DNA of 64,000 nucleotides, taken from contig JACOEL010000023.1 in the NCBI GenBank assembly GCA_024998625.1, positions 1-64,000 of the forward strand, given 5' to 3'. Below, one piece after another: positions 17,370 to 25,976 of this stretch. This DNA comes from Nitrospira sp. GTDB taxonomy: Bacteria; Nitrospirota; Nitrospiria; Nitrospirales; Nitrospiraceae. Positions within the stretch are counted from its first letter, which is position 1. Each line of letters begins with the position of its first letter. A model generated the notes under the pieces. The model made no database searches. It had not been told where the DNA came from and saw only the letters and a list, made by a program, of their open reading frames with translations. Made by a program: the position numbers and the translations under genes.

Positions 17370-18962
17370 TTAGGGCGCGTCGGCGAGTTGCCAGGCTATG
17401 GCGAGTACGTAGCGCGCGGCGGCTGAGAGAATATCTGCATTGACGGTGTCTGCCGTGTCGGTGGGCTGATGGAAGTGCGGATGGACTCCGCCGCTCACCA
17501 CGGTTACGGTGGGAACTCCCGCTTCCTTAAACGGCACATGGTCTCCCCCCGGGAAAAAACCGAACAGATCGATACGGTCCGCAAGTCCGGCGCGTTCTCC
17601 GGCCTGCTGCGCAGCAGGCTTTTCTAAACCGGTCACCCCGATCGTAAGCCGTCCGTTTCCGACTGCCGCATGATCCACATTGATCATGGCCTCGGTAGCG
17701 GGCAGTGGCATCATGGGTTGAGTCACATAGAGTTTCGATCCCAGCAAGCCCTGTTCTTCTCCGCTGAACGACACCAATATAATCGAACGTTTCGGGCTGA
17801 CGGGCATGGATGTGAGCACCCGGGCGACCTCCAGGATCACGGCGGTGCCTGATGCGTTGTCGTCGGCTCCGGCAAAGAGTAACCCGCCTTGTTTTCCAAA
17901 ATGATCGCGGTGAGCTCCGATCAGGATGGCGTCGTGCTGATGCGCGGCATCCTGTCCGGGAAGGAGTGCGACGACGTTCTGAAGCGTGCCGTTTTGTTGT
18001 GTACTCTGCCACCGCATTCGAATCGAGATGTCGGTGGTCATGGATTGCGGGGTCATGGTGTCGTTGAGTTGCTGCTGCAAGCGCCGCAACCGGTTGTCCT
18101 CGCCGGGTTGCTGCGCGCCGAGGATGGCTGAGGCGAGAGCGGTACTGATCCATGCGCCGGGAATCGTCCGGTGAGGGTCCGTGAGTCCGTAGAAGGCACT
18201 GGGACGACCCGTGACGCCACGACGGGTTTCATAGGCATTGAGGATCGGTCCGGTCGCGGTGAGGTAGCTGATGGCGCCATGTGCGTGGGCCATGTGCACT
18301 TTATCTGCGTGGGAGACCTGTTTGGCATACCGGTCAGGTTTTCCCCGGAGAAACAACACCACTTTGTTCCGGACGTCGATCTCGGCATAGTCATCGAGTC
18401 CGCCGGCCGGATCGGAAATTCCGTATCCGACAAAAACAATCGAGGCTTCCAGCTCTGCTGAAGGGGAATCGAGGATCGGGAGGTAGTCGGTGCCGATCAC
18501 GGCAGGTTGACTCTCAGAGATCGGCCCAATCTGGAGCCGTGACCCGTCGCCGATTTGAGTGGTGCGGACGGGGGCGGACTGAATCTGGGTGTGCGCGGGG
18601 AGTCGATCAGGCGGGGCGGAAGACTCGGAGCCCGGTGAGCGATGTTGTTGTAGAGCCAGGAATCGTTGCCGCACGAACTCCGCAGAAGCAAGGTCGTCAG
18701 GGGTCCCGGTCTGGCGTCCGTTGAATGCCGGTCCGCTTAACACGCGGATATCCGCCAGCATGCGCTCACTGGAAACCAGGCTCAATGCCTGTGTGAGCGC
18801 TGTGGACGAGGAGTCCGTTTCTGCGGCGAGACCCCGGCCGGCAGCCAGGGTCATGCACAGGATGAACAGCAGGTGAAACGGAAGTCGAGCAATGTATGAC
18901 GATTCAGTGGCCCTGGTCTCTCGCCGGCAAGGCGCCAATGGTATGGAGCGATTGCAGAACAT
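17370..18962 (-). CDS. M28-family zinc peptidase, exported
   Basis: The 530-residue protein has an N-terminal hydrophobic signal (FHLLFILCMTLAAG), a PA-like insert, and an M28 catalytic domain: GAHRDHFG, GADDNASG, SGEEQGLLGS, NVDHAAVG and a terminal HFHQPTDT, which together supply the two-zinc ligand set and the general-base Glu. M28 enzymes are aminopeptidases or glutaminyl cyclases; this looks like a periplasmic or secreted aminopeptidase. Its ATG overlaps the stop of the upstream DUF5069 gene as TGATG, so translation is coupled. The frame is open to 19010 but that part lies inside the upstream gene. Confidence 0.85.
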   Translation of the reverse strand: MFCNRSIPLAPCRRETRATESSYIARLPFHLLFILCMTLAAGRGLAAETDSSSTALTQALSLVSSERMLADIRVLSGPAFNGRQTGTPDDLASAEFVRQRFLALQQHRSPGSESSAPPDRLPAHTQIQSAPVRTTQIGDGSRLQIGPISESQPAVIGTDYLPILDSPSAELEASIVFVGYGISDPAGGLDDYAEIDVRNKVVLFLRGKPDRYAKQVSHADKVHMAHAHGAISYLTATGPILNAYETRRGVTGRPSAFYGLTDPHRTIPGAWISTALASAILGAQQPGEDNRLRRLQQQLNDTMTPQSMTTDISIRMRWQSTQQNGTLQNVVALLPGQDAAHQHDAILIGAHRDHFGKQGGLLFAGADDNASGTAVILEVARVLTSMPVSPKRSIILVSFSGEEQGLLGSKLYVTQPMMPLPATEAMINVDHAAVGNGRLTIGVTGLEKPAAQQAGERAGLADRIDLFGFFPGGDHVPFKEAGVPTVTVVSGGVHPHFHQPTDTADTVNADILSAAARYVLAIAWQLADAP

Positions 18963-19399
18963 CAGATAGACGTGGCAGAGGCCTTTTGCGCCGACCAGCG
19001 TTGATACCATCGCCAGAGTGGTGGCTGCAGAAAACGCGGAATCGGATACCCCAGGCCGCGGACATAGCCATCGTCTCGATCCAGCACGGCGAATGCCAGC
19101 CGGTACTTGTTGCGGAAGATCGCACAGCGGTGGTGCACCTCTTCGTCGCTCAGTTGGAGGCGCGCCCGGATTGCGGTTCCGATGGCCTCATCGGATGCCG
19201 CGTCACGGACCAGCGATTCGATGTAGGCAGGCGTCAGCTGAAACCGTCGCATGAATGATTGGTCCAGTGCGGAGGGGTAGGCATAGGTTCCGAGCGTGCC
19301 GGCCTGAAAGGCGCACACCTTATCGATCAAGCGGGGCAGCCAGATCATGCCTGCCAGGGTATCGCTCCATCGTCGCGGCGGCTGATGGGATAGGTCCAT
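18962..19399 (-). CDS. DUF5069 protein
   Basis: The 145-residue product matches DUF5069: it begins MDLSHQPPRRWSDTLAG and has IWLPRLIDKVCAF followed by AGTLGTYAYP, the conserved core of the family. The function is unknown. The frame is open to 19495, but the ATG at 19399 starts at the family's N-terminus and follows GAGGC. The stop overlaps the start of the M28 peptidase gene, and the two are probably an operon. Confidence 0.75.
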   Translation of the reverse strand: MDLSHQPPRRWSDTLAGMIWLPRLIDKVCAFQAGTLGTYAYPSALDQSFMRRFQLTPAYIESLVRDAASDEAIGTAIRARLQLSDEEVHHRCAIFRNKYRLAFAVLDRDDGYVRGLGYPIPRFLQPPLWRWYQRWSAQKASATSI

Positions 19400-19599
19400 C
19401 CGGTGCCTCATAACCAGGGGTGCCAGAGGTTTCTTGTGAACGGGCAGCACTATAGCATACCCGGTCGATCCCATTGCAGAGAACCGAGGGCTCAATGTAC
19501 TATCGGCTATCAGGTGAGCGTCGGACCCCTTTCTTTCAGGAGCCGATACGCTGCAGGGCGCCGGGCACAGATCGACGAGCGAGGCGAAGGGTAGGACCT

Positions 19600-19845
19600 A
19601 TGGCAGAGCAGGGAAAGGGTCTTTACGACCATCAGTACGGACGGTTTCGCGAGAATCAAGGCACACATCAAGGCTATGAATTTCAGCACGGGCCTGTCGG
19701 GAGCATGCCTCCCCCCGTGGTGACGTTCATGGACAAGATAAAGTGGTGGACGTTGCGCGGCTGGCGACGAAAAAAGATCCTGGCTGAACGCGATCGATTT
19801 CAGCAGGACATCATCCGGATCAAGCAGACCCAGCCGAAATCGTAA
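19600..19845 (+). CDS. Hypothetical small protein
   Basis: An 81-residue protein, not recognised. It is rich in Gly, His and Tyr at the N-terminus (LYDHQYGRFRENQGTHQGYE) and strongly basic later (WWTLRGWRRKKILAERDRF). No signal peptide or membrane segment. GGGTAGG lies just before the ATG at 19600. It ends 26 bp before the next gene, so the two may be cotranscribed. Confidence 0.55.
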   Translation: MAEQGKGLYDHQYGRFRENQGTHQGYEFQHGPVGSMPPPVVTFMDKIKWWTLRGWRRKKILAERDRFQQDIIRIKQTQPKS

Positions 19846-19871
19846 GATCCGCTCGAAGGAGGAGTGCTCCC

Positions 19872-20699
19872 GTGCAATATGGAAACGAGCTGGTAAGGCA
19901 GATACAGTCCCGTGACAGTCAGTCGCTTTCTGTGGCGCATCTCAGGACTATCAGGAGATACGTCGGTGTCATGGTGTTGACCATGATGTCGGTGAGCGGG
20001 GTGGAATCGGTGTTGGCGGTGCCCAAGGAAACGTCTACGGAAAAGGCGGAACATTTGCGGCAACAGGCGAATCCCCAGCTCTTCAACAATTGGACATTCG
20101 ATAAAGATCAGGCGGGAGGGGTTCCAAAGGGATTTCTTGCCGTGGCTTCGGGCGATCAACCGGGCGGGGAGTGGAAAGTGGAGGCGCAATCGGCGGCGCC
20201 TTCTTCGCCCAATGTCGTCCTGGGGGCCTCTTCTTGTCCCGCCTGTGTTGAGTTGTTGGTCGCGCAAGGATTTCAGTATGAATATCCTGAGCTGGTCGTC
20301 CGGATTCGTCAGGGAGCCGATACCACGTCCGGGCAGATTGGAGTGGTGTTCGGCCTGAAAGATCCGAAGAATTATTATGCGACGGTAGTGGATTTGTCGC
20401 AGAAGTCCATAGAGGTGGTGCGGGTGATCGAAGGCAAAGAGTCGGTTTTGGGCCGGGCGGCGATTAAGTTGAAGCCGGTTGAGTGGCATACGCTTCGGGT
20501 CCAACGGAACACCATCATCAGTAAGGATTTTGTGGAGACCTTCTTCGACGGGAGCCTGGCGCTTTCTGTTGAGGATCAAACGCTTGGTGTCGGAGAGGTG
20601 GGGATTCTGGTGCGAGGGCAGGCGACTGCGCGATTTGATAATTTCAACGCCTCGCCATTGTATTCCAGCCGTCCGTTGTCGGCCCCGGCTGCCTACTAG
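19872..20699 (+). CDS. Exported LamG/DUF1080-like beta-sandwich protein
   Basis: The 275-residue product starts at a GTG with AAGGAGGA eight bases upstream. A long basic N-terminus precedes a hydrophobic run (VGVMVLTMMSVSGVESVLA), probably a signal peptide. The body looks like a concanavalin-type sandwich: NNWTFDKDQAGGVPKGF, GQIGVVFGLKDPKNYYATVV, VEWHTLRVQRN, FFDGSLALSVED and ARFDNF at the end. Such domains bind carbohydrate or occur in 3-keto-glycoside hydrolases; no catalytic residues can be assigned. A CPAC pair (residues about 122-125) could form a disulfide. Confidence 0.65.
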   Translation: MQYGNELVRQIQSRDSQSLSVAHLRTIRRYVGVMVLTMMSVSGVESVLAVPKETSTEKAEHLRQQANPQLFNNWTFDKDQAGGVPKGFLAVASGDQPGGEWKVEAQSAAPSSPNVVLGASSCPACVELLVAQGFQYEYPELVVRIRQGADTTSGQIGVVFGLKDPKNYYATVVDLSQKSIEVVRVIEGKESVLGRAAIKLKPVEWHTLRVQRNTIISKDFVETFFDGSLALSVEDQTLGVGEVGILVRGQATARFDNFNASPLYSSRPLSAPAAY

Positions 20700-20742
20700 G
20701 CGCGATGCCGGCGGGTCGATTCGACCGGAAGCAATTTCACGC

Positions 20743-20771
20743 TTGCCTTTCCTATTTCGGTAGGATACATT
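20743..20771 (+). promoter_or_regulatory. Candidate promoter of the RNA-binding protein gene
   Basis: TTGCCT (20743-20748) and TACATT (20766-20771) are 17 bases apart, about 205 bp upstream of the RRM gene start. If used, the mRNA would carry a leader of roughly 195 bases, as is common for cold-regulated RNA-binding protein genes. The leader contains no credible gene. Confidence 0.3.
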
Positions 20772-20974
20772 GAAGGTGCTTCATTGCGAAGAGCCTTGGC
20801 GGTGAAGTAGAAAAAGAATTACAGGGCTCGAATTCGATGTTGTTTTGGGTTCTTCCCGGGAATTTCGGAAGCCAGAGCTAAGATTGCCGCTGTGTTTGCA
20901 TCTTCGCCCCATTCCTTCCTCGTTTCTTTCTCGAGTCCCAGACAACACCATTTTATTCTCAAAGGAGGAACCCA

Positions 20975-21274
20975 ATGGGTTCGAAGATCTACGTTGGCGG
21001 CTTGCCATATTCGACCACCGAGCAACAGCTGAGTGACCTGTTTGCGGTGCACGGGGCGGTGACGTCGGCGCGCATCATCACGGACAAATTCACCGGCCAG
21101 TCTCGGGGCTTCGGCTTCGTCGAAATGTCGGGAGATTCCGAGGCGCAGGCGGCGATCAACGCGTTGAACGGAACACAATTCGGTGGCCGCACGTTGACTG
21201 TGAATGAAGCTCGTCCGCAGGAGCCCCGTTCCGGTGGTGGCGGAGGACGTGGAATGGGCGGGGGCCGGCACTAA
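20975..21274 (+). CDS. RRM-type RNA-binding protein
   Basis: A 99-residue protein with one RNA recognition motif: RNP2 IYVGGL near the N-terminus and RNP1 RGFGFVEM at about residues 44-51, both with the aromatic residues that stack on RNA. The C-terminal tail is glycine-rich (GGGGGRGMGGG). Such small RRM proteins in bacteria and cyanobacteria are RNA chaperones, often cold-induced. AAAGGAGGAA precedes the ATG. A rho-independent terminator follows, and a DEAD-box helicase gene comes next on the same strand, which suggests a shared role in RNA remodelling. Confidence 0.93.
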   Translation: MGSKIYVGGLPYSTTEQQLSDLFAVHGAVTSARIITDKFTGQSRGFGFVEMSGDSEAQAAINALNGTQFGGRTLTVNEARPQEPRSGGGGGRGMGGGRH

Positions 21275-21300
21275 GCTGCGCTTGTTTCGCTATACCTATT

Positions 21301-21334
21301 CAGGGGCTGCCGACAGGGTAGCCCCTGCGTTTTT
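21301..21334 (+). terminator. Rho-independent terminator after the RRM gene
   Basis: AGGGGCT pairs with AGCCCCT (hairpin about 21301-21327, extended by GCC/GG pairs), followed by GCGTTTTT. It separates the RRM gene from the helicase gene. Confidence 0.8.
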
Positions 21335-21422
21335 CTTACCGTGTTGTCCTCTCTCTGGTCTGCAGGGCCATCAGATTATCTGCCCCTGTTTTCCCAAGAT
21401 AGAGATTTAGGAGTGTTGTTGC

Positions 21423-22775
21423 ATGGTGTCGTTTGCTGAATTGTCTCTTACATCGTTTCTCGCTGACCGTTTACAACAGGCCGGGTTTACCGCGCCGACT
21501 CCCATTCAGTGCGCGGCGATTCCGCTGGCGTTAGAGGGGCGTGATTTGTTGGCCCAGGCCAAGACCGGCAGCGGGAAAACGCTGGCCTTTCTCATCCCCT
21601 TGATCGAACGGGCCGTCAAAGAGGGCTGGAAGCCTGTCGGTCATGCCGCCGCGTCGCATGCCGGATCCGCCAGATCGCCGCGCGCGCTTGTGCTCGCGCC
21701 GACCCGTGAACTGGCCCTTCAAATTGAAATGGAATTGCGCAAGTATGCGCCGCCGTCAGTCACGTCTTTGGCTGTGTACGGTGGGGTCCCCATCGAGCGG
21801 CACTACCGCGCCTTGCGCCAACCGCCGTTGATCGTGATAGGAACGCCGGGGCGTTTGTTGGACGTGGCGGGGACTCGCCATTTGGACTTGCGCGGTGTCG
21901 AATATGTGGTCATGGATGAAGCGGATCAAATGTTGGATCGCGGATTCCTGCGCGACATTCAGCGTATTCTGCAATTGCTCCCCACCCAACGGCAGACCAT
22001 GCTGTTTTCGGCAACCTTCTCGCCGGAAATTCTGACGCTCGCGGAATCGATGCTGAAGAATCCGGCCCGAACGGCGGTGGATCCCGGCGTGAATACGCCG
22101 ACCACGATTACCCACGCGTACTACGTGGTGCCAAGCGAATCTTCACGGGTGCAGTTGATTCACACACTGCTCCAGTCTCCGGAGTCCGGTGATCAGTCGA
22201 TGGTGTTTTGCGATCAGAAATACAAAGTGAAGCGATTGGCTGCCCGTCTGGGCGGAGAGCCGGCGTCGGTCGGGGCCATCACCGGAAACCATTCGCAGGC
22301 CCAGCGGGAACGAACCCTTACGGCGTTCCGGTCGGGTCGGTTGCGCACATTAGTCGCGACCGATGTCGCAGCTCGCGGCTTGGACGTACCGTCAGTGTCG
22401 CAGGTCATTCATTACGAACTGCCCGGCAACCCGACCTCTTACGTGCATCGCACCGGCCGAACGGGACGGGCTGAACGATCCGGCGCGACACTCTTGATTC
22501 TCTCTCCGCAGGAAGAGCATGAATACTTAGCGATGGTGCGCCGTTTGAGAATCCAAACGAAGCGCCTGACGTTGCCCGCGCTGGCGGTACTGCCGCCTCC
22601 TGCACATGAGCCTGAGTCGAACGGCCAATCCAGGCATGATGGACGGGGGCGCGATGCCCGACCCCGTCGTGCCGGAGAGCGCCAGAACTCTATGCCTCAG
22701 GATGCGAGAGGCGGGCAGGGTCGTCGAGGTTGGCGGGCGGATCGTCCCGCCGCTCCGCGTCGTGGCAACAGTTGA
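21423..22775 (+). CDS. DEAD-box ATP-dependent RNA helicase
   Basis: The 450-residue protein has all core motifs in order: the Q motif (FTAPTPIQ), motif I AKTGSGKT, PTRELA, GTPGR, the DEAD box in VMDEADQML, SAT in LFSATF, then TDVAARGLDVP and HRTGRTGR. It unwinds RNA duplexes using ATP. The C-terminal 60 residues are basic, rich in Arg, Gly and Pro, as in RhlE-type helicases. The insert KPVGHAAASHAGSARSPRA after the Walker A helix is longer than usual. An ATG at 21423 is preceded by TTAGGAGTGTTG. Confidence 0.93.
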   Translation: MVSFAELSLTSFLADRLQQAGFTAPTPIQCAAIPLALEGRDLLAQAKTGSGKTLAFLIPLIERAVKEGWKPVGHAAASHAGSARSPRALVLAPTRELALQIEMELRKYAPPSVTSLAVYGGVPIERHYRALRQPPLIVIGTPGRLLDVAGTRHLDLRGVEYVVMDEADQMLDRGFLRDIQRILQLLPTQRQTMLFSATFSPEILTLAESMLKNPARTAVDPGVNTPTTITHAYYVVPSESSRVQLIHTLLQSPESGDQSMVFCDQKYKVKRLAARLGGEPASVGAITGNHSQAQRERTLTAFRSGRLRTLVATDVAARGLDVPSVSQVIHYELPGNPTSYVHRTGRTGRAERSGATLLILSPQEEHEYLAMVRRLRIQTKRLTLPALAVLPPPAHEPESNGQSRHDGRGRDARPRRAGERQNSMPQDARGGQGRRGWRADRPAAPRRGNS

Positions 22776-22831
22776 AGAACCGCATGGTTCGGCAGGGATT
22801 GTCGGACCGGCATGATTAGGAGGACGCGTCG

Positions 22832-23365
22832 ATGAAATTCGGACGGAGTCTGTTGCTGAGCATGCTGCTGGCCGTCGGCGGGCAGTTGATGGGGGCGGGC
22901 GCCTACGCGCAAGGCGATCTCGCCATTGCCGACGGTGTGAAAGTGTCATTGGAGTACGTTCTGACGCTTCCCGACAAGTCCGTCGCCGATTCGAATGTCG
23001 GGCAGGAGCCGATTGTCTTTGTGCAGGGGGCTCATGAAATTGTCCCCGGCCTCGAGAAGGCTCTCGACGGCATGAAGGCCGGACAGAAGCGGCGCATCGA
23101 GGTGGCGGCGCAGGATGCCTACGGTCCCTACAACAACAAACTACGCCAGAGCGTGGACAAAGAGAAGCTTCCCAAGGACGTGAAAGTCGGGGACATTTTG
23201 CAGGCGTCGGACAACCGGCTGGTGAAGGTCTTGGAAGTGAATGACAAGAAGGTGTTGATCGATCTCAACCATCCATTGGCTGGAAAGATGCTCACCTTCG
23301 ATGTGAATATCCTCAAAGTCGAAAAGGGGGATACCGCGGACGCCCCTGTAAGCAAGACCCCCTAA
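22832..23365 (+). CDS. Periplasmic FKBP-type peptidyl-prolyl isomerase (SlyD-like)
   Basis: The 177-residue product has a cleavable signal peptide (MKFGRSLLLSMLLAVGG to AYAQG) followed by a SlyD-type FKBP domain: VSLEYVLTLPDKSV, FVQGAHEIVPGLEKAL and GMKAGQKRRIEV, an IF domain insert, and HPLAGKMLTFDVNIL at the end. The enzyme catalyses proline isomerisation and chaperones folding; the signal places it in the periplasm, unlike cytoplasmic SlyD. The metal-binding His-rich tail of E. coli SlyD is absent. A strong hairpin follows the gene. Confidence 0.9.
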   Translation: MKFGRSLLLSMLLAVGGQLMGAGAYAQGDLAIADGVKVSLEYVLTLPDKSVADSNVGQEPIVFVQGAHEIVPGLEKALDGMKAGQKRRIEVAAQDAYGPYNNKLRQSVDKEKLPKDVKVGDILQASDNRLVKVLEVNDKKVLIDLNHPLAGKMLTFDVNILKVEKGDTADAPVSKTP

Positions 23366-23382
23366 ACGCTCTCTCTTCACCG

Positions 23383-23426
23383 GAGCGGCGGGCAGCCGGC
23401 TTGAAACCGGCTGTGCTCCGCCGCTC
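23383..23426 (+). terminator. Strong hairpin after the FKBP gene
   Basis: GAGCGGCGG (23383-23391) pairs with CCGCCGCTC (23418-23426), and an inner AGCCGG/CCGGCT stem closes the loop. There is no T-run, so it may act as an mRNA-stabilising hairpin or a rho-dependent end. Confidence 0.5.
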
Positions 23427-23624
23427 TGCGTCTGAATCGTCGTCACAAGTACTCGAACCACATCGATCGTTCTGTCGCTCAGCAAGGGCGTGTCCCGGTT
23501 CTTGACGCGTTCTCCGTCTCCGTGTAGGGTCCCAGCAGGAGACGTTCCAGAATGGTGTGAGGGCTGACGCGCTATTGAGTAGAGGCAAGCAAAACGTTCC
23601 ACGCTTAGAGGAGATCCAGGGCAG

Positions 23625-24890
23625 ATGGGAACCATCAAGCAACGACCGGTGGTGGCGATTCTTGTGGGCGGCGGGCCGGCGCCCGGCATTAATAGTGTCA
23701 TCGGGGCCGCCACGATTCGAAGCATTCTTGGTGGGTGCGATGTGATCGGCATTCAGGATGGCTTCAAGTGGATCATGGAAGGCAACACGAGCAAGGTCAG
23801 ACGCCTGTCGATCGAGGACATCAGCCGGATTCACTTCAGTGGTGGCTCCTGCCTCGGTACGGCGCGCGCGAACCCCACCCAGAACATCGAGCATCTCGAT
23901 GTCTGCCTGACGAGTCTGAACGCACTTGGCGTGACTCGATTGATTACAATCGGAGGTGACGATACCGCGTTCTCCGCGCTGAAGTTGGAACAGCGGGCCG
24001 CCGGCCGCCTCCAGGTTGTGCATGTACCGAAGACCATCGACAACGATCTGGACCTGCCGCACGGCATTCCGACATTCGGGTTCCAGACGGCGCGCCATAT
24101 CGGCGTTGAGCTCGTGAAGAGTTTGATGGTGGATGCGGAGACGACCTCACGCTGGTATTTCGTGGTGACGATGGGGCGCAAGGCCGGGCATCTGGCACTC
24201 GGGATCGGGAAGGCGGCCGGCGCCACGTTGACTGTGATTCCTGAGGAGTTTCGACAGAAACCTCTTCGTCTGAAGACGCTGGTCGATGTTCTGGCCGGCG
24301 CGTTCATCAAGCGGCTCAATGCCGGACGATCGGATGGCGTGGCGGTCCTGGCAGAAGGGCTTGTGGAAAGTCTCGCTCAGCAGGATCTCGAGGTTCTGCA
24401 GGATGTGGAGCGGGACCAGCACGGACATGTGCGGCTGGCGGAAATCAACTTCGGCTTTGTGCTCAAGCGCGCGGTCGAGAAGGAACTGCGTTCTTTCGGC
24501 ATTAAGACCACCATCGTCGAGAAGAACATCGGGTACGAGCTTCGCTGCGCCGATCCCATTTCGTTCGATATGGAATATACCCGCGATCTCGGTTATTGCG
24601 CGGCCCAGTTTCTCCTGGATGGCGGGAATGCGGCGATGGTGTCGATTCAAAATGGCCGGTTCATTCCCATTCCGTTCGGCGACATTCTGGATCCGGCGAC
24701 CGGCCGTACCAGGGTGCGGATGGTGGATGTGGCGTCTGAGTCGTACGCCATTGCGAGGCGGTACATGATTCGATTGGCTCCGGATGATTTCAGTCAACCT
24801 CAGGGACTGGTTCGCTTGGCCACCACGGCCGGTCTGGCCGTGGATGATTTCCGGAAACGGTTTGAATATCTGGTAGGCAAGGATCGGTGA
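23625..24890 (+). CDS. 6-phosphofructokinase, probably pyrophosphate-dependent
   Basis: The 421-residue enzyme phosphorylates fructose 6-phosphate at C1. N-terminal GGGPAPGIN and GGSCLGTAR bind the phosphoryl donor; PKTIDND at about residues 135-141 holds the catalytic Asp. At residues 110-113 it reads GGDD, where ATP-dependent enzymes have GGDG; the second Asp blocks ATP and is the mark of PPi-dependent PFK. The lysine in MGRKAGHLAL fits as well. A PPi enzyme works reversibly and could serve both glycolysis and gluconeogenesis. An aldose 1-epimerase gene follows after 50 bp. Confidence 0.85.
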   Translation: MGTIKQRPVVAILVGGGPAPGINSVIGAATIRSILGGCDVIGIQDGFKWIMEGNTSKVRRLSIEDISRIHFSGGSCLGTARANPTQNIEHLDVCLTSLNALGVTRLITIGGDDTAFSALKLEQRAAGRLQVVHVPKTIDNDLDLPHGIPTFGFQTARHIGVELVKSLMVDAETTSRWYFVVTMGRKAGHLALGIGKAAGATLTVIPEEFRQKPLRLKTLVDVLAGAFIKRLNAGRSDGVAVLAEGLVESLAQQDLEVLQDVERDQHGHVRLAEINFGFVLKRAVEKELRSFGIKTTIVEKNIGYELRCADPISFDMEYTRDLGYCAAQFLLDGGNAAMVSIQNGRFIPIPFGDILDPATGRTRVRMVDVASESYAIARRYMIRLAPDDFSQPQGLVRLATTAGLAVDDFRKRFEYLVGKDR

Positions 24891-24940
24891 AAGAGTCGCG
24901 AAGGATCGGACTCGCCTCATCTGCTGTGACGTAGGGCGTC

Positions 24941-25894
24941 ATGACGAATGAAACGACACCGGATACAGAAATTACGCTCGCATGCGGGCAGCAGCGCGCG
25001 TTGGTGTCGCCCTGGGGTGCGGCGCTACGCCGGTATTACCTGCTTGAAGACAATGGGAGCGAAACCGACATTGTCTGGGGGTATGCCGGCGGCGCGCGCA
25101 AAAAGGGTGGGCAGGGCGATGTGCTCATTCCTTTTCCCGGTCGTGTGGCAGAGGGGCGCTACTCTTTCGATGGGCAGCCGTTGCAGCTTGAACGAAACGA
25201 CAAAGAAGGTCCGAACGCGATCCATGGATTTGTCCGGACCCTGCCGTGGACCACGCAGCAGTCCGATTCGAATAGCGTCGCGTTTGAGGTCCGGCTGGAA
25301 GCGGCCGACTATGCCTTCAGAGGGTATCCGTTCTCACTCGCGGTCCGTGTTGCGTATCGGTTGGACAGGCAGGGATTGACCTGCTCGTTTGCCGTTCGCA
25401 ATGCAGGGCGTGAGGTTGCGCCGGTCGGAGTGGGATTTCATCCCTATTTCACGGTCGGGACTGCGCTGGTGGATGAAGCGGAGGCCCGGATCCCTGCTTC
25501 GGGGTACCTTGAGTTCAATGACCGGCTCGCACCGACCGGCAAGGTCCTCGATGCGCAGGATACCGAGTGGGATTTTCGCGAGTGTCGCCGGATCGGCAAG
25601 CTCCGCTTCAATCACTGCTATGTCGGGTTGGAGCGCGATGCGGATGGGATGGCGAGGGCCACACTGCGGCATCTGCAGAGTGGCCGCAGGATCGAGGTGG
25701 AGATGGATCGTTCGTTTTCCGCCATCGTAGTCTATACCGGCGATGCGATCGTCGATGTGCCGCGCCGCGCGTTGGCAATTGAGCCGATGACCTGCGCAAC
25801 CGATGCCTTCAATCATCCCGAGTGGGGGTTGAAGCGACTGCAGCCCGATGAGACTTTCACCGGACGGTATCTCGTCACACATCGCCTTCTGTAA
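24941..25894 (+). CDS. galM: Aldose 1-epimerase (mutarotase) family protein
   Basis: The 317-residue product has the galactose mutarotase fold with the catalytic pair of histidines (AIHGFVRTLPW and VGVGFHPYF) and the catalytic Glu in LAIEPMTC. It interconverts alpha and beta anomers of aldoses, or of hexose-6-phosphates in some subfamilies. It sits 50 bp downstream of the phosphofructokinase gene, which favours a role in hexose (phosphate) metabolism. The gene converges on the TPR gene downstream. Family assignment is firm; the symbol assumes the common name. Confidence 0.85.
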   Translation: MTNETTPDTEITLACGQQRALVSPWGAALRRYYLLEDNGSETDIVWGYAGGARKKGGQGDVLIPFPGRVAEGRYSFDGQPLQLERNDKEGPNAIHGFVRTLPWTTQQSDSNSVAFEVRLEAADYAFRGYPFSLAVRVAYRLDRQGLTCSFAVRNAGREVAPVGVGFHPYFTVGTALVDEAEARIPASGYLEFNDRLAPTGKVLDAQDTEWDFRECRRIGKLRFNHCYVGLERDADGMARATLRHLQSGRRIEVEMDRSFSAIVVYTGDAIVDVPRRALAIEPMTCATDAFNHPEWGLKRLQPDETFTGRYLVTHRLL

Positions 25895-25976
25895 GGCTTC
25901 TTGTTCGGTGTGGGTTGTGCGTTCCCGTTACCCGCCATACGCGATCGGCTATGTGCTCTAGCCTGCGCAGACTCCG

